Positions 52,201-64,000 of a stretch of 64,000 nt of DNA are shown piece after piece; within the stretch, counting starts at the first letter, position 1, and each line of letters begins with the position of its first letter. The DNA is taken from contig NOWV01000092.1 of NCBI GenBank assembly GCA_003344405.1, forward strand, positions 1 through 64,000, given 5' to 3'. The stretch comes from Trichoplax sp. H2. Its lineage: Eukaryota; Placozoa; Uniplacotomia; Trichoplacea. The translations under genes and the position numbers were made by a program. Under the pieces are notes generated by a model. It made no database searches. It was not told where the DNA came from and was given only the letters and a program-made list of their open reading frames with translations.

Positions 52201-54640
52201 CATCGATTTTTTATTAAGTTAATATTCAATCACACTTTTCGTCTTCAACAGAGGCTGGTCGTTTGCTTGGAAGATAGCCTGTATATACATAATATTAAAG
52301 ATATGAAAGTAATGAAAAGTCTCGATTTCTGCTTAAATTTTGTTCTTTCATACGCAACTTACAACAAACAGTACAACGTATTCAGACTAACAGCAGTATT
52401 TAAATCTCATTTTTAGGTAATGCATACAATTAAAGATACGCCAAAGAATAACAATGGTATACTTTTGTTATCATTTTATGTCATGCATGTAGCGGTAGTT
52501 CTTATCTTTAAATCTTGAAATGAATAACTGATAACATTTACGTAGATCCTAAATTCCGATTTAATACGGATTTTAATATACGGTACAATAGAAAATACCA
52601 CTTTAATTTATATTGAAGCAAACTTAGACGGCATAAATCGAAAACTTTATCTGCTATTTAAAAAGTGAATACCGCTACAGTACTATATATTGAGATACAT
52701 CCTATATTAAATAGTAATCTGTTACTTGTATTAGGTTTATGCGCATTATCTCCAAATTCAGATAACTCCTATCTGGCTTATCCAGGGAGCAGTCAGGTAC
52801 CATTAAATATTGTGATGAATGGATAGCCTATTAGAGTGTAATTCTCATGCATTTAAACATTATACTACTTCTTAGGGTAGATAAATAATACCCTGATTGG
52901 ATTTATAATCTATAAACCAATGCTAGAGATCTTTACTAAATATATATTAATAGTAGTAATAATAAAGTTGTCGTATGCTATCATTATTGTAGAGTGGAGA
53001 AATTCAAATCTTTGATACATTAAACTTGGTAAGTAATGTGCTATAATTTTCTAATTAGGACTATTGTTATTATATTTATTTTATTTGATATTAGATGTAC
53101 AGTATTATCTGTCTTTATTTTGTATGAATAAGAAATGTTGACATAATTGTCTATCCTTACAGAGGGCAGTTACAATGATTTCAGCTCATCAATCGCCATG
53201 TGTTGCTTTCGCGTTCAATGCTAGTGGAACAAAGCTCGGCAGTGCTTCTGAAAAAGTAATATTTAATAGTTTAAAATGTCTTGCTTCAGTTGGTTGATCT
53301 TATTACTACTTATGCTCAAATATGAATAGGGAACCGTTATTAGAGTCTATTCTGTACCTGACGGGCAAAGACTTTTTGTATTCAGAAGAGGTGTTAAAAG
53401 GTGCACTTTCGAACTATTCTGTTACAATGAGCTTGATGAGGCCATCAGTTTACTCGAATTTATACTGAATATCTTTCTAATATCTACACTTTATTTGAAC
53501 TCTATACTTGTGACTATCGCGTTAGTAATTGATGTCTCTTTTAATTTTGTAATAGATGTGTCAGCATTAATTCATTGGCGTTCAGTCACGATTCAATGCT
53601 GTTATGCGCTTCTAGCAATACGGAAACCGTTCATATTTTCAAATTAGAAGAACAAGAAGAAGCGTAAGTGTTTTAAAGTTGATCTTTTCTTTGTTGGAAA
53701 TCAACCGATTATCATATAATTGTTTCATTAGTACTCAAGAAGAACCTGCAGGATGGATGGGATATTTTGGAAGAGCTTTAATGTCATCCACTAACTATTT
53801 ACCATCACAAGTAGCTGATGTCTTCACCCAAGGCAGGTCATTCGCTACCGTAAGATTACCGAACCCTGGTAAGTTAAAGCCTTATCTGTTAATTTATGGG
53901 CTATACACTAATTTTATTTTATGATATAACTACTTTTCTTGGAATAGGCCTACGAAATATATGTGCTTTAGCAATGTAAGTACCAGCCTATACTTGTATG
54001 TACAGTACATATTAGAAATCAGGTAGTAGAGAAAAGCTGTAATTCTCATTGATGACTTTATTTCGATTCCAGCATCAGTAAAACATTGAGATTATTGGTT
54101 GCATGTGCTGATGGGTATCTATATGTCTATGACGTGCCAAGCAATGAACAGGGCGGAAACTGTAATCTAGTAAAGCAACATAGGTATAGTTCTAGAGTAG
54201 GGTTAGACACGATATGAGTGTATTTCAAGACTTTGATACTAAATTAAATAGTAATGGATGATATAAAAGAATGGCTTACCAAGATGTGTCGCCCTTACAT
54301 TTTCGATTTTACATCTTCATAGGTTAATTGGAAACGATGAAATAGACGACTCTATAGTAAGAATTTATAGGTTAATATATTGCGGTGGTGTAAGAGTGAA
54401 TTTAATATAGAATGGCTGTATTTGTACTTGTAGGAGAGTAAAAGTACCTCAACCGGTGAACCAGAAACAGGAAAGCCCGTTTTAAAAGAAGGCTCTCCTC
54501 CAACGGAACCACCAACTGGTAGTATCGGACAGGCAAACTCTGTAGACAGCAAAGGGCCAGCGGATGTTACAGCTGCTACTGGTGCCTTAAAATTATCAGA
54601 ATCTCCTAAAGGACCGGACTCAGAATCGGCGACAAATTAG
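49208..54640 (+). CDS. WIPI2: WIPI2/Atg18-type phosphoinositide-binding beta-propeller
   Basis: Fifteen exons join in frame to 434 residues: 49208-49278, 50052-50134, 51952-52118, 52252-52308, 52417-52456, 52735-52796, 52993-53028, 53163-53255, 53330-53400, 53556-53663, 53732-53868, 53948-53975, 54073-54183, 54323-54356 and 54434-54640. This is a PROPPIN: a seven-bladed WD-type propeller that binds PI3P/PI(3,5)P2 and recruits the ATG16L1 conjugation machinery to forming autophagosomes. Recognisable blocks are MNLAR...[54 protein letters not shown] and the lipid-binding FRRG ([11 protein letters not shown]). [20 protein letters not shown] and a low-complexity carboxyl tail rich in S, P and G follow. 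Closest in layout to WIPI1/2 rather than WDR45. Intron 2 is about 1.8 kb. Exon 1 carries TACTGTA in the codons for Val-Leu-Tyr. Confidence 0.95.
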
Positions 54641-56477
54641 ACTAAATTTGGAGTACTTAGCAATATTGAATCTGTGTTTTAAATGTTGATTATGTCGCTA
54701 TTTCTTTTTCAAAGTATAGCAAGAAAATAACATGATTCGTGACTCTTGAAATAAATTAATTCTATATCGAATATCTTAGTTAAATCATTATTTTATTTGA
54801 AAATGCTATAAAATTTAAGTCGTACCATTTCCATGTTAATGTAATTAGAATGAAGCAGTAATTTTCGTAATACGTACGAATGCATGTACACACTACATAT
54901 TTTTCTTTTTACTACTGTGATTACGTTGATTCAGGACATTTGGTATGATAAATAGAGTTATGATGATACAACTTTGATCTTTAGTCTATGAAAATGTTTC
55001 ATCAACCACACAAATTAACGAGTCTTTATTATTATAAATATTTATACAGTATATATATAGTATGTACGTATACATGTACCATTGTACGTTATTACTTTGT
55101 ACAATAAACTGATTGTAACTATTGCGGATCCATCATTAGTATGGTAATTGCTATAGACTGAATATTGTAAGAATCGAAAGAAACAAATTTATTTCTAAGT
55201 ACAGGGATACTATCCTATCTGAGATTTTTTAAGGTATGATCTCGTTTTAGTGAAACAGATTGAATAATTTTCTAATATCCCTTTAAATAATCAGTTGTTG
55301 GTAAGCATACCGTACCTAATTTTTGTTAAGGGCTATGCGTTGTATTTATCGTAGAATAGGTTATTAACCAATACAATTGTAAACACTGAAGTGCACGATA
55401 CATAATTTTGCCGAATTTTTTGTTTTGAAGACATAAAACCTTTTATAATTTTGGCTATCGTGAAAGCAATTTTCAGCAAATCTAACCTCATACTACTGTA
55501 CAGTACTATTCACTAGTACAATAATAGGAGCTCCAAATTATGCCAATGTCATTGTCGACGTTTGTATGTATGCGTATTTACTATTTGGGGATGATGTTTA
55601 AACTTTACATTTGACATTGATACAAGCGTAATAGTTTAAGTCGTATAGAATTTCATAACTTTTATTATAGAGATGACTGTTCATGTAGAGTAGTAAATTT
55701 GTTAAAATCTAAAGCGTCATTAATCAAGGTCAACTTAAACTGTATCATCAATTAAATTAGGTTGTATTTTTATTGTAGTTGAGGAATTTTATTATTAGCA
55801 ACATGCTACAGAGATAACTATGTGAATTACCCCACTTGGTTGGAGAGTGGTTAAAATCCAAAAGTGTTATTAATCAACACATCTTTGCTCAAGTTAGCTT
55901 ATAATTTTATTGTAATTGGAGAACTTTATCACTACCAACATTCTACAGAGATGACTACGCAAAGTACTCCGCTTAATTCCAGAGTTGTTAAAGTTTAAAA
56001 ATGTCATCAATTAAAGTCAACATAAACTGTATCATGATTCAAGTGAATGTTGTCTTTTTATTGTATTTGAAAAACTTTATTTGTGAATAATGTCCTTCAA
56101 TAAGGGAGATTACGAGTATATTCCATTTTTTTCCTAAAAGAATAAATTATATTATAGAGATTGCTTCATATGTCTACTCGAATAACGATATGATTACTTT
56201 ATAGAATTGTTCTACAAATATCGCTATACAATTTTTTAAAACAGATACCAATTTTGTTTGTTTATCAACAGCCAACAAACCAACCTAAAGACTAACTCAA
56301 ATAAATGATCCATGTTATGTAGACTGGTTATGTATCGATCAGCAGATTATAGCAAATGTTTCTCGACTGTAATACTGTCAAATTGACTCTTTATAAATAG
56401 TAAAAATAGAAGTTCTATAATGTTATGTTATTTCATAGGCAATCCTGTACTGAGAATGTCCACGATATAAGATGACT
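54641..56477. other. Intergenic between convergent WIPI2 and CANT1
   Basis: No gene recognised. The right half holds a three-copy degenerate repeat; one TACTGTACAGTACTA site lies near 55495. Confidence 0.5.
55690..56140. repeat. Degenerate tandem repeat, about 140-150-bp period, three copies
   Basis: The phrase gttaaa(a/g)t(c/t)(t/c)aaa, then a (g/t)tcat(t/c)aatcaa(g/a)gtcaac block and an attgta(g/a)ttga(g/a)(g/a)a(a/c)ttt block, recurs at about 55702, 55851 and 55987. Copies are diverged. Confidence 0.75.
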
Positions 56478-57533
56478 TTATGGAATAAATTCAATCCCTT
56501 CGAATTTTTTGTTGTCTACGTCTTGATCATGTAAGATGACAGTGCCGTTAATACTGAAGACCGTGACAAAGGTAGCAACTTTACCTTTATTTTCTACAGT
56601 TTTCAAAGCTATGATCCAATTATCACTAGTGCCAGGTATAAATCGCATAGCTGAATAGCCTAATAATGGATTTAAGACACCAATATGCTTGACACGACAA
56701 CTTTCAAAGTTTTCAGTACAGCTAATTAATGTATTGGTGCCTCGTCGTTCATCTTTCACATCATCATATTTGTTATGGCTTGCACGTCGAGGTAAAAAAA
56801 ACCACTTTCGATGGATGTTACTCCATACAACAGCTTCATGGATGACATAACCGGGTGATGTAATCCCTAAGGAAGATTTGACTTTTTCATACCTTTTCAC
56901 CCAATTAATATGCTTCATACCGCCATCTTTGTTAATGCGTTTAATATACTGGGGATTAACATTTAACACTTCGCCTGTTTTACTAGTCCATTCTTTACCG
57001 AAACCACCTACAATTAAATGATCATCTTTAATAGTTGCCCATTCAGATTTGAAGCCCTTCGCTACAGTACCATCACCATCAGCTAATATTACCCAGGGTA
57101 CTGCTTTTTCACGAATAATTTTAAAAATGACACCTGATCGGTCATCTAAGGCGCAAAGATGATTGTTAAAGTAGATTAATTCCGATAATTCCATGCCACG
57201 TCCATTTTCAGCGAGATGCGATTTAATAATGGAATAATCTTTCTTCCAATTAATTTTAATACTATTATCGCTGAATATTTTTAAGTTGCCATAACGTAAA
57301 TAGCTTCGCCAAGTGTTGGCTTTATTTTCTTTCGATTTCTCGTCTAAATCTGATATTATAGCTATCTTATACTGAAATTTAACCTTTACAACTTTCCTAT
57401 TTGTGTTGCGATCAGAATTACTACGTTGCAATCTATGATCGTCATTTTGTAGGTACTTTTCGTTGGGAAATAATAAGTATACCAGTAGGATAACACCAAC
57501 AAGGATTAACATAAGATTTAATTTAGTAGCCAT
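56478..57533 (-). CDS. CANT1: Calcium-activated nucleotidase 1 (apyrase), intronless
   Basis: A single 351-codon exon. CANT1 hydrolyses UDP and other nucleoside diphosphates in the secretory pathway with Ca2+, supporting glycosylation. The protein starts with a short cytosolic piece and one signal-anchor helix (LMLILVGVILLVYLLF). The five-bladed propeller follows, with family blocks AIISDLDEKSK, NGRGMELSELIYFN, ALDDRSGVIF, ILADGDGTVAKGFKSEWATI, GGFGKEWT, GYVIHEAVVWS, KWFFLPRRAS and a carboxyl KFEGIEFIP. Acidic residues of the calcium site (SDLD, ELSE) are visible. It is shorter than human CANT1 (401) mainly in the amino-terminal stem. It is the only intronless gene in the window, which raises the possibility of a retroposed origin. 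Confidence 0.96.
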   Translation of the reverse strand: MATKLNLMLILVGVILLVYLLFPNEKYLQNDDHRLQRSNSDRNTNRKVVKVKFQYKIAIISDLDEKSKENKANTWRSYLRYGNLKIFSDNSIKINWKKDYSIIKSHLAENGRGMELSELIYFNNHLCALDDRSGVIFKIIREKAVPWVILADGDGTVAKGFKSEWATIKDDHLIVGGFGKEWTSKTGEVLNVNPQYIKRINKDGGMKHINWVKRYEKVKSSLGITSPGYVIHEAVVWSNIHRKWFFLPRRASHNKYDDVKDERRGTNTLISCTENFESCRVKHIGVLNPLLGYSAMRFIPGTSDNWIIALKTVENKGKVATFVTVFSINGTVILHDQDVDNKKFEGIEFIP

Positions 57534-59897
57534 AGCGTGAAAGATTGTTGTAGAATATTATTGCATCTTGCTAGTAGGAGATTAATTCATAATGTAATCC
57601 AATATTGGTGAAAGAGCATGAAAAGGCGCCCCACCGATTGCAGTTGAAAGTCGACTTGAGAGAAAGACTATGTACTGTATTGCAGTGGTATACTATACAA
57701 CTGTTGTCTTTTATCACTGTACTGGTGCAATTGGCGATGGTATTTCAACCAGTAGAATGTATCCAATCTAATTTGTAAGATTCCGCGCAGTTATAAAGTT
57801 CTACTCGAGGAATATTTAACCTTCTTCAAATACAGATGATTTAATTTATTAATTTAATATCTACCTAAGACAAGGATATCCAGCACGAGCTCTCTCGCAT
57901 TGGTAATCTGGAGTATCTCCTTAGGCGCGCTGTAATACCTTGAATTCTACGACTACAAGTCCAGTGGATACTGTCTGTGTATTGAATTTTTCAATTCGTT
58001 GTCAACAGGGCAAAGTAAAACTTCTACAACAGCTGGATACTTGTGATTCTTGGAGGAGAGGAATTTTAATGACAGATGGGATCAGCCATTAGTGCAACAA
58101 CTTGCAAGACGAACGATTTCCTGGGCTAGTGGTCGCAACAACAGTCTGGAATAGTCAGTCTACTGGGCAATGGGCACGTAGGCAAATACTGTAGAGTACA
58201 ATGCCCACAGTACTGTACACTGTACACTGTACAGGTATGGAGTCTAAAAAGAGGTCACAAAGTAGGGGTGACATTCATTTTGGTAGCAGGCCATGAACAT
58301 CAGCAATATTGTGCGCAACAACAGTCTGGAACAGTCAGTCTACTGGGCAATGGGCACGTAGGCAAATACAGTACTGTAGAGTACAATGCGCACAGTACTG
58401 TACAGTGTACACTGTACAGGTATGGAGTCTAAAAAGAGGTCACAAAGTAGGGGTGACATTCATTTTGGTAGCAGGCCATGAACATCAGCAATATTGTGCG
58501 CAACAACAGTCTGGAACAGTCAGTCTACTAGTACTGTACAGGTATGGAGTCTAAAAAGAGGACACCAAGTAGGAGTGACATTCATTTTGGTAGCAGGCCA
58601 TGAACATCACCAATATTGTGCGCTACAATAGTCTGGAACAGTTTACAGTACTGAGCAATGGGCACGTTGGCAAATACTGTAGAGTACAATGCACAGTACA
58701 GGTATGGAGTCTACAGTACAATAAAATGATGTCATGAAGTAGGGGTGACATTCATTTTAGTAGTAAGCCGCTAAAGTCAGCAATATTGTGCGCTACAACT
58801 GTCTGGAACAGTCTACAGTACTGGGCAATGGGCACGTAGGCAAATACTGTAGAGTACAATGCACAGTACAGTACAGGTATGGAGTCTACAGTACAGTAAA
58901 ATGATGTCATGAAGTAGGGGTGACATTCATTTTAGTAGCAAGCCTCTAAAGTCAGCAATATTGTGCGCTACATCTGTCTGGAACAGCGTACAGTACTGGG
59001 CAATGGGCACGTAGGCAAATACTGTAGAGTACAATACCCAGTACAAGGATGGAGTCTAAAAAGACGTCATAAAGTAGGGGTGACATTCATTTTGGTAGCA
59101 AGCCCTTTACGTCAGCACTATTGTGCGACATAGTATAGCCTTGCAGGCTGGTATTGCTTTAGTATCGCTAGCAGAAATAATGTCACCATTAGAAGCCTAT
59201 TTTACTACCTTTAACAGGTCTGCCGTGCAGTACTTGTTACTGTAACTCATAGCACTACAGTAGTGTCCGTCGAGACGGAGAATCGTCATGGACTTACCAG
59301 AACACATCCTGGACTGAACTCAGAACGGATCACTCCCTCGGACGGACAGACTTTCCTTACCCAATGAGGTCGTCGATATGGAAAAATGACTACTGTACTT
59401 ACTAAGTAGACTTAGTATAAATCTGTTTCCAAGCAGAACTTAACTTATAGTTGATAACCGATAATAAGATTGAACGTACTATTACTTACTGTACTGTACT
59501 TAATTTAGAAAAGCATCAGTCCATTCAAAATCGACCCTCTACATATTAAAGTACCGTCATAAGACTCATATAATCAAGTATTTAGCATCGAGAGGGGGAC
59601 CGGCAATGTCTGTCCGTCCTTGAAATGATCAGTCCAGTCCGGTCCAGGTCTTCTTCAAGTAGTTTTACTATGCAGTAGATGGTGTACTGTATAGAGTCGT
59701 ATACAGTACCGTCCAAGCTAGTCTTTATTATAGCGATGGAGTATGGTATGCATCGCATCGACGACATCCGATCCGATCATACAGCTCGCGGAAATTGAAC
59801 ACCCTCTCTATTCCACGTGATACTGGCTGCAGTCCCATTTTAAAATCAGCTCTGCTCTTAAGGTTGCCATTCCATCTTATACAATTTATCCTCGCCA
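57534..59897. other. Divergent intergenic region between CANT1 and RSL1D1
   Basis: About 1 kb of it is the six-copy satellite. The rest (57534-58130 and 59130-59897) shows no gene. An isolated TACTGTACTGTACTTA motif lies near 59488-59502. Confidence 0.5.
58134..59128. repeat. Six-copy tandem satellite, 122-185-bp units, with internal TA-CAG-TA insertions
   Basis: Unit starts (CGC(A/T)ACA, then gtctggaa(c/t)ag) are at 58134, 58314, 58499, 58621, 58791 and 58966. Each full unit runs through gggcaatgggcacgt, aggcaaata, gagtacaatg, ggtatggagtct, gtaggggtgacattcatttt and cagcaatattgtgcg. Unit 3 lacks about 60 bp. Units differ from one another at several sites by exact 5-bp additions of TACAG or TACTG next to a TA dinucleotide. 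These are detailed in the findings. Confidence 0.95.
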
Positions 59898-62806
59898 ATG
59901 GCAGCTAAAAACAAGAATGCAGATTATCAACACAAATCTAAGCTCGATGAACATCAGGTATAATCAACGGATCTTGAATTGTACTGGATGAAGGCTGTAT
60001 GTTGTTGTGATCCTTGCATTATGATGATGGAGTAATTGGTGCAGGATGACATGCCTCACGGGCTCAGTCATGCTGGACTTGGACCTGCAGTTTTCATCGC
60101 CTTTCAAAATAAACGATCATTATCCATTTTAAATCTAATTAGGATAATAGGAAATATTAGAAATGCTTCTCACTGTAATAAGATCACAAGTTTGCAATAA
60201 CAGATGCCATTAAAAATAGATATACCAGCTCATCACTCAACCTTTCATTTCTTTTCTAATTAATCGACAACATGAGTACTGTAAGCATAGCAAGATCAAA
60301 TGGTGTGATAATGATAATGCTGTTGTAGCTTACTACTGTATAGTGAATTGGCCGTAGGATAATGTTCAAATGCAATACATCAAATGACAATCAGGGCTTA
60401 TATCCAACGAGGATTTCTTCACTATTCTCAAAATATAGTGAATACGGGTGTATGTATTTTGTATTTTAAACATCTTTTGGCCAATCATCAGTTATAAAAG
60501 CCAGCCTTCAAGTACCATGCAAACCCTACCAGGAGATAGCCTCAAATCTAATAATTGCAAATGGAACGTAAAAGACAAGCTTATAATGGATGGAAATGAC
60601 GTACCAGTAATTAATGCTTTAGTAGTTTACTACCTAATTGCCACTTTAGAACTCGTCCAGTTTGGTGTAGATATTTCACTAGCGTGGACACTGCAAGAGT
60701 TCAAACACTCTTTCCTGCCTGCGTCTGCTAGAATATAACTACTGTATCTTATTAATAAAGCTGACTACAAGGCCTTCCAGCTAGACTATTCAGGCTACAA
60801 TCTCCAGCATCGATCTCTAATTACAATCTAACCTAAATCAGTTTGCAGCTGGATAAACCGATACTCAATCGCATTGAGTGACGCTAAAATGCTTCTAAAT
60901 CGCTCCAAACCATTGCCCTCTTTTAACGATCATGTTAACCTACTGTATTAGGATAAAGTTCGGATACATTCCTCTTACGTTTTTCAACTTGGTTGCATAA
61001 TAATGACTCGTATATATATTAAAAATTACTGGACTAATAATAACAAATTTTTGATTCTTTCCTCTCTATTAAGGTTCAGCTTGCTGTCCCAGCTCTTTTT
61101 AAATTATTACAGCTAAATGAGGTGAAAGCAAAAAAAAGAAAACTAATGGCTGATGACGAGAAAATATGGTTAAATTTGATATTAAAGAAAATACCCAATC
61201 CAACCAAGCCTATACAAATGTAAGGTTATATCAAGACTTTCGCAGTCTTTCTGCACGTATTACAGTAGTACAACAATGGCAATCTTATATCAGCCTCAAA
61301 TATCAAGTATTCTAGCTATCTTCCAATGTAAATAGCACAAGTATTTGATGTACAATACCTAATATGAGTATTCTCATTGCAGTATACTGTATGGTACAAT
61401 AATAAGGGGATTGACAATCCTTCTTAAGCATATAATATGATCACAACTTAAATAATCTCCACCTTACTAAACAAGTAATAAGCAGTTTCGCCCATCACCA
61501 CTTACCCATAGTAAAACGGTATATAAGTTAGCTGTTGGTTAAAGTTTGGACTGTACCTTAATTACCTATGTCTTCCTAGATCCCTACCGCATTCACTGCA
61601 TCCTACTGGTACACTTGAAATATGTCTATTTTGTAAAGACAACGAAAAGGACATCATTAAAAAAAAGCTTGAAAAGGATGGCATCACAGAGATTGTTAAG
61701 GTTAGTAAGGCGTTCATGTTCGACTCATTTTAGCATGATGAACTTAACGTTATAACCTACTACTGTAGCAATACTACCGTATAATAATATCTTTCTACAG
61801 TATTTTATTACTGTTTCTTTCGTACTATGGCAAAAGTGGTGAAATGTGTTATTAAAAAATAGTTTTTGACTGGACTACGATATTCAAATATTTAAAAGGA
61901 TTATCCCAGTGATTACGATTTATCAGTTCCTATTACTTATAATATCGCAGTTGTGCTTAACTTTATTAATTGTGGCATTTCTAATAAAAAGGATATAATT
62001 TGTATATAGCAATGTCTACTCTTATGATAATATGATATAAAATAATGTAATGCTATTAATTTCACAGATAATCTCCATCATCAAATTAAAGAAAAATTAT
62101 AGAGGATATGAAGCCAAACGACAATTGTGCCAAATGTATGATCTTTTCTTAGCCGATGACAGAATTTATCACTTACTACCACCCTATTTAGGCAAAAAGT
62201 TTTTTGAAAAGAAAAAGTAAGGGATAGAATCTACGATACATATCATTGTACTACATACTACTTTATTACTTTATCTAGTGCTACCGATGCAGTATTCTCA
62301 TTTCAGTATCGATTGCTTTAGGTATCCTATTCCAGTGAGTGTTACCAAGAAAAATTTGACTTCTCAAATAAACGGTATTCGTAATTCGACTTATTTCAGC
62401 CTTGGTAAAGGAAAATGCAAGTAAGTATATCGACTATCGCCCAGGGAAATTGTAGCAACTCTACTGATTATGCTTTTGCACGTATGATGTAGTATTTTTA
62501 CTGTATATATAGTATCTTGTCAGTATTGCATGCGCCATAGGTTGAAAGAAAAAATTGATCTTGATTTCTAGTGCCATTCCTGTTGCAATGACCAATCTGG
62601 ATAGCGAAAAAATTACTGAGAATATTATAGCAACAGTAAATAGCATTGCTGCCAAGATTCCGCGTGGCTGGAAAAATATCCAAGCGTTATATATCAAGAC
62701 CACAGCAACAGTAGCTTTGCCTATATATAACTCTATACCTTATGAATCGACAAAAATTAATACTGATAACACGACAAAGACAGTTAAAGTGTCATTAGCC
62801 GACTAA
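59898..62806 (+). CDS. RSL1D1: Ribosomal L1 domain-containing protein 1 (RSL1D1 / Utp30-Cic1 family)
   Basis: Six exons (59898-59957, 61074-61219, 61580-61700, 62068-62216, 62322-62420, 62572-62806) join in frame to 269 residues. This is a nucleolar factor with a ribosomal-protein-L1 fold that takes part in ribosome biogenesis; in vertebrates it also affects senescence. Visible family blocks are VQLAVPALFKLLQ, DEKIWLNLILKKIPNPTKPI, SLPHSLHPTGTLEICLFCKD, YEAKRQLCQMYDLFLADDRI, LLPPYLGKKFFEKKKYPIPV and IPRGWKNIQALYIKTTATVA. The long basic carboxyl tail of vertebrate RSL1D1 is missing: the protein ends soon after the L1 domain with KTVKVSLAD, more like yeast Utp30. The first exon (MAAKNKNADYQHKSKLDEHQ) is inferred from phase and position across a 1.1-kb intron. 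Confidence 0.93.
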
Positions 62807-64000
62807 AAATCACTGAATCAATTAAGTAATATTACAATTCTATTGTAGTCTTAAATTGATCCAAAAATCATACCTGGTAGATCATATATTGTCTGCTGTA
62901 TTTTAAAAATATTTCTTGATCGGTATGCCTCAGCGAGAGAATCTGCAAATACTAATTTGAACGATTTCAACTGAAAATTTTTAAAACATTAACGTGTACC
63001 GTCTTTTGCGTTCTTAACTTAAATCATACAAAGATATGCAATACTTCTATTGTATAGTGTAAAATCCAGATTTATATCGGAAACATAATCCATATTGTAT
63101 TATTCAAATCCACGGATGCTAATTAATTTTACATCTTCACTTTAGACAATGCTATCAATATTGTACGTGAATTGGTATTAAGCTCTACCTATTAAATTCT
63201 TTTAATATTCCATAGTCTTTACTCCAGTCTTTTCGGAAGCTTGTCCATTAATGTGTATTAATACAAATTAGCAATAAACTTGTAGTAAAATTTTGACATA
63301 TGTGTTTACGGTTACAAGCTTAATAATTCAAAATATGTAACAAGAGTAATATTGATGGGATACTAAAAAAAAGAAAGGAGAATATTTACGTTAACTTTTT
63401 TTCTACACGTATTAAAATCAGTCGAATTTATAGTATATTCAATGCTAGAGAAGATGTAATAAAAACTAACTATATAAAGTAATGCTTAATTCAATACAGT
63501 AATGGTTTGCTTATTTTATTGATAAACATACTAAGGATATACAGTATACCCGCAAATGTTACTCGCGAACTTACGTCTATGTCTAATCTATTACAAATTT
63601 TACAGCATCGTACGTTGCAGTTCAAACATCTCGCAGGTTTATTTTAGTAACATGCTATTTGCATATACGTAAGTTATATGCAATATGCACTAATTTCACT
63701 TGCTTAGCTTATTACACATGCTGGATAATTATTAAGTAGTACCAAATTCTAAATATTCCCTTGATATGTACGGTAAACACCTTCGGTAAGGATTTATAAT
63801 ATTGAACCAAATCTATGATACGCCAGTTTACTATTTCTCAGATAAGAGTACCGCAGTAACATTTTTGTGATAACGTTCACATGCCTTTTAGCCGAAGGTC
63901 CAACTCTAGCAGTAAACTACATATTGTGCTACAATACCAAGTACAAAGCTCAGCATCAATTAACTTGCAATTCCGATCAAACTTAATTAAGCTGTTTAAT
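62807..64000. other. Intergenic to window end, no gene recognised
   Basis: AT-rich sequence downstream of RSL1D1. No conserved frame, repeat array or RNA gene seen. Confidence 0.5.

Noticed and set aside
60448-60738. 96-codon frame inside RSL1D1 intron 1
   Set aside because: Does not fit the L1-domain protein, has no known similarity and no phase-compatible junctions.

Overview
This is nuclear DNA of an early-branching animal, most likely a placozoan (Trichoplax/Hoilungia-like). It is AT-rich, and its genes are split by many short GT-AG introns. The gene set is animal-type: beta-tubulin, a STARD3 protein with a MENTAL domain, a TSPAN13/31-type tetraspanin, eRF3 with an animal-style PAM2 amino terminus, WIPI2/Atg18, CANT1, RSL1D1 and a CLEC16A fragment. 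No bacterial operons, CRISPR arrays, rRNA genes or recognisable tRNAs were seen. The species call is an inference.

Layout, left to right: an internal exon of a CLEC16A-like gene (-, 766-894); a secreted acetoacetate-decarboxylase-like protein (+, 3074-4261); beta-tubulin (-, 5705-8285); a repeat-rich block with a 20-N assembly gap (8.4-12.7 kb); a D-2-hydroxyacid dehydrogenase (+, 13.0-15.4 kb); STARD3 (-, 16.7-23.3 kb, 16 exons); old degenerate repeats (23.3-25.5 kb); two unrecognised genes (-, 25.9-26.9 and 27.3-30.1 kb); a gene-poor, tandem-repeat-rich block (30.2-36.2 kb); a tetraspanin (+, 36.2-40.2 kb); eRF3 (-, 42.5-47.7 kb, 18 exons); WIPI2-like (+, 49.2-54.6 kb, 15 exons); intronless CANT1 (-, 56.5-57.5 kb); a six-copy satellite (58.1-59.1 kb); and RSL1D1 (+, 59.9-62.8 kb). 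Exon junctions were chosen by eye from GT/AG sites, reading phase and family similarity. For tubulin, STARD3, the tetraspanin, eRF3, WIPI2 and RSL1D1 the exon lengths add up to an uninterrupted reading frame. The genes are unrelated housekeeping and membrane-trafficking functions, not one pathway.

The most interesting signal lies between the genes. The non-coding DNA is peppered with TACAGTA/TACTGTA, often chained as TA-CAG-TA-CTG-TA. This is the known excision footprint of Tc1/mariner transposons that leave a 3-bp CAG/CTG scar between duplicated TA dinucleotides. Two observations support that reading. First, the sequences on either side of the N gap are two versions of one locus. One carries a 174-bp inverted-repeat element flanked by TA (CAG...CTG ends); the other has exactly TA-CTG-TA at that position. 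Second, neighbouring copies of the 58-59 kb satellite differ by exact 5-bp TA+CAG steps at otherwise unique TA sites. I propose that repeated insertion and excision, with re-insertion at the TAs each scar creates, built these arrays.
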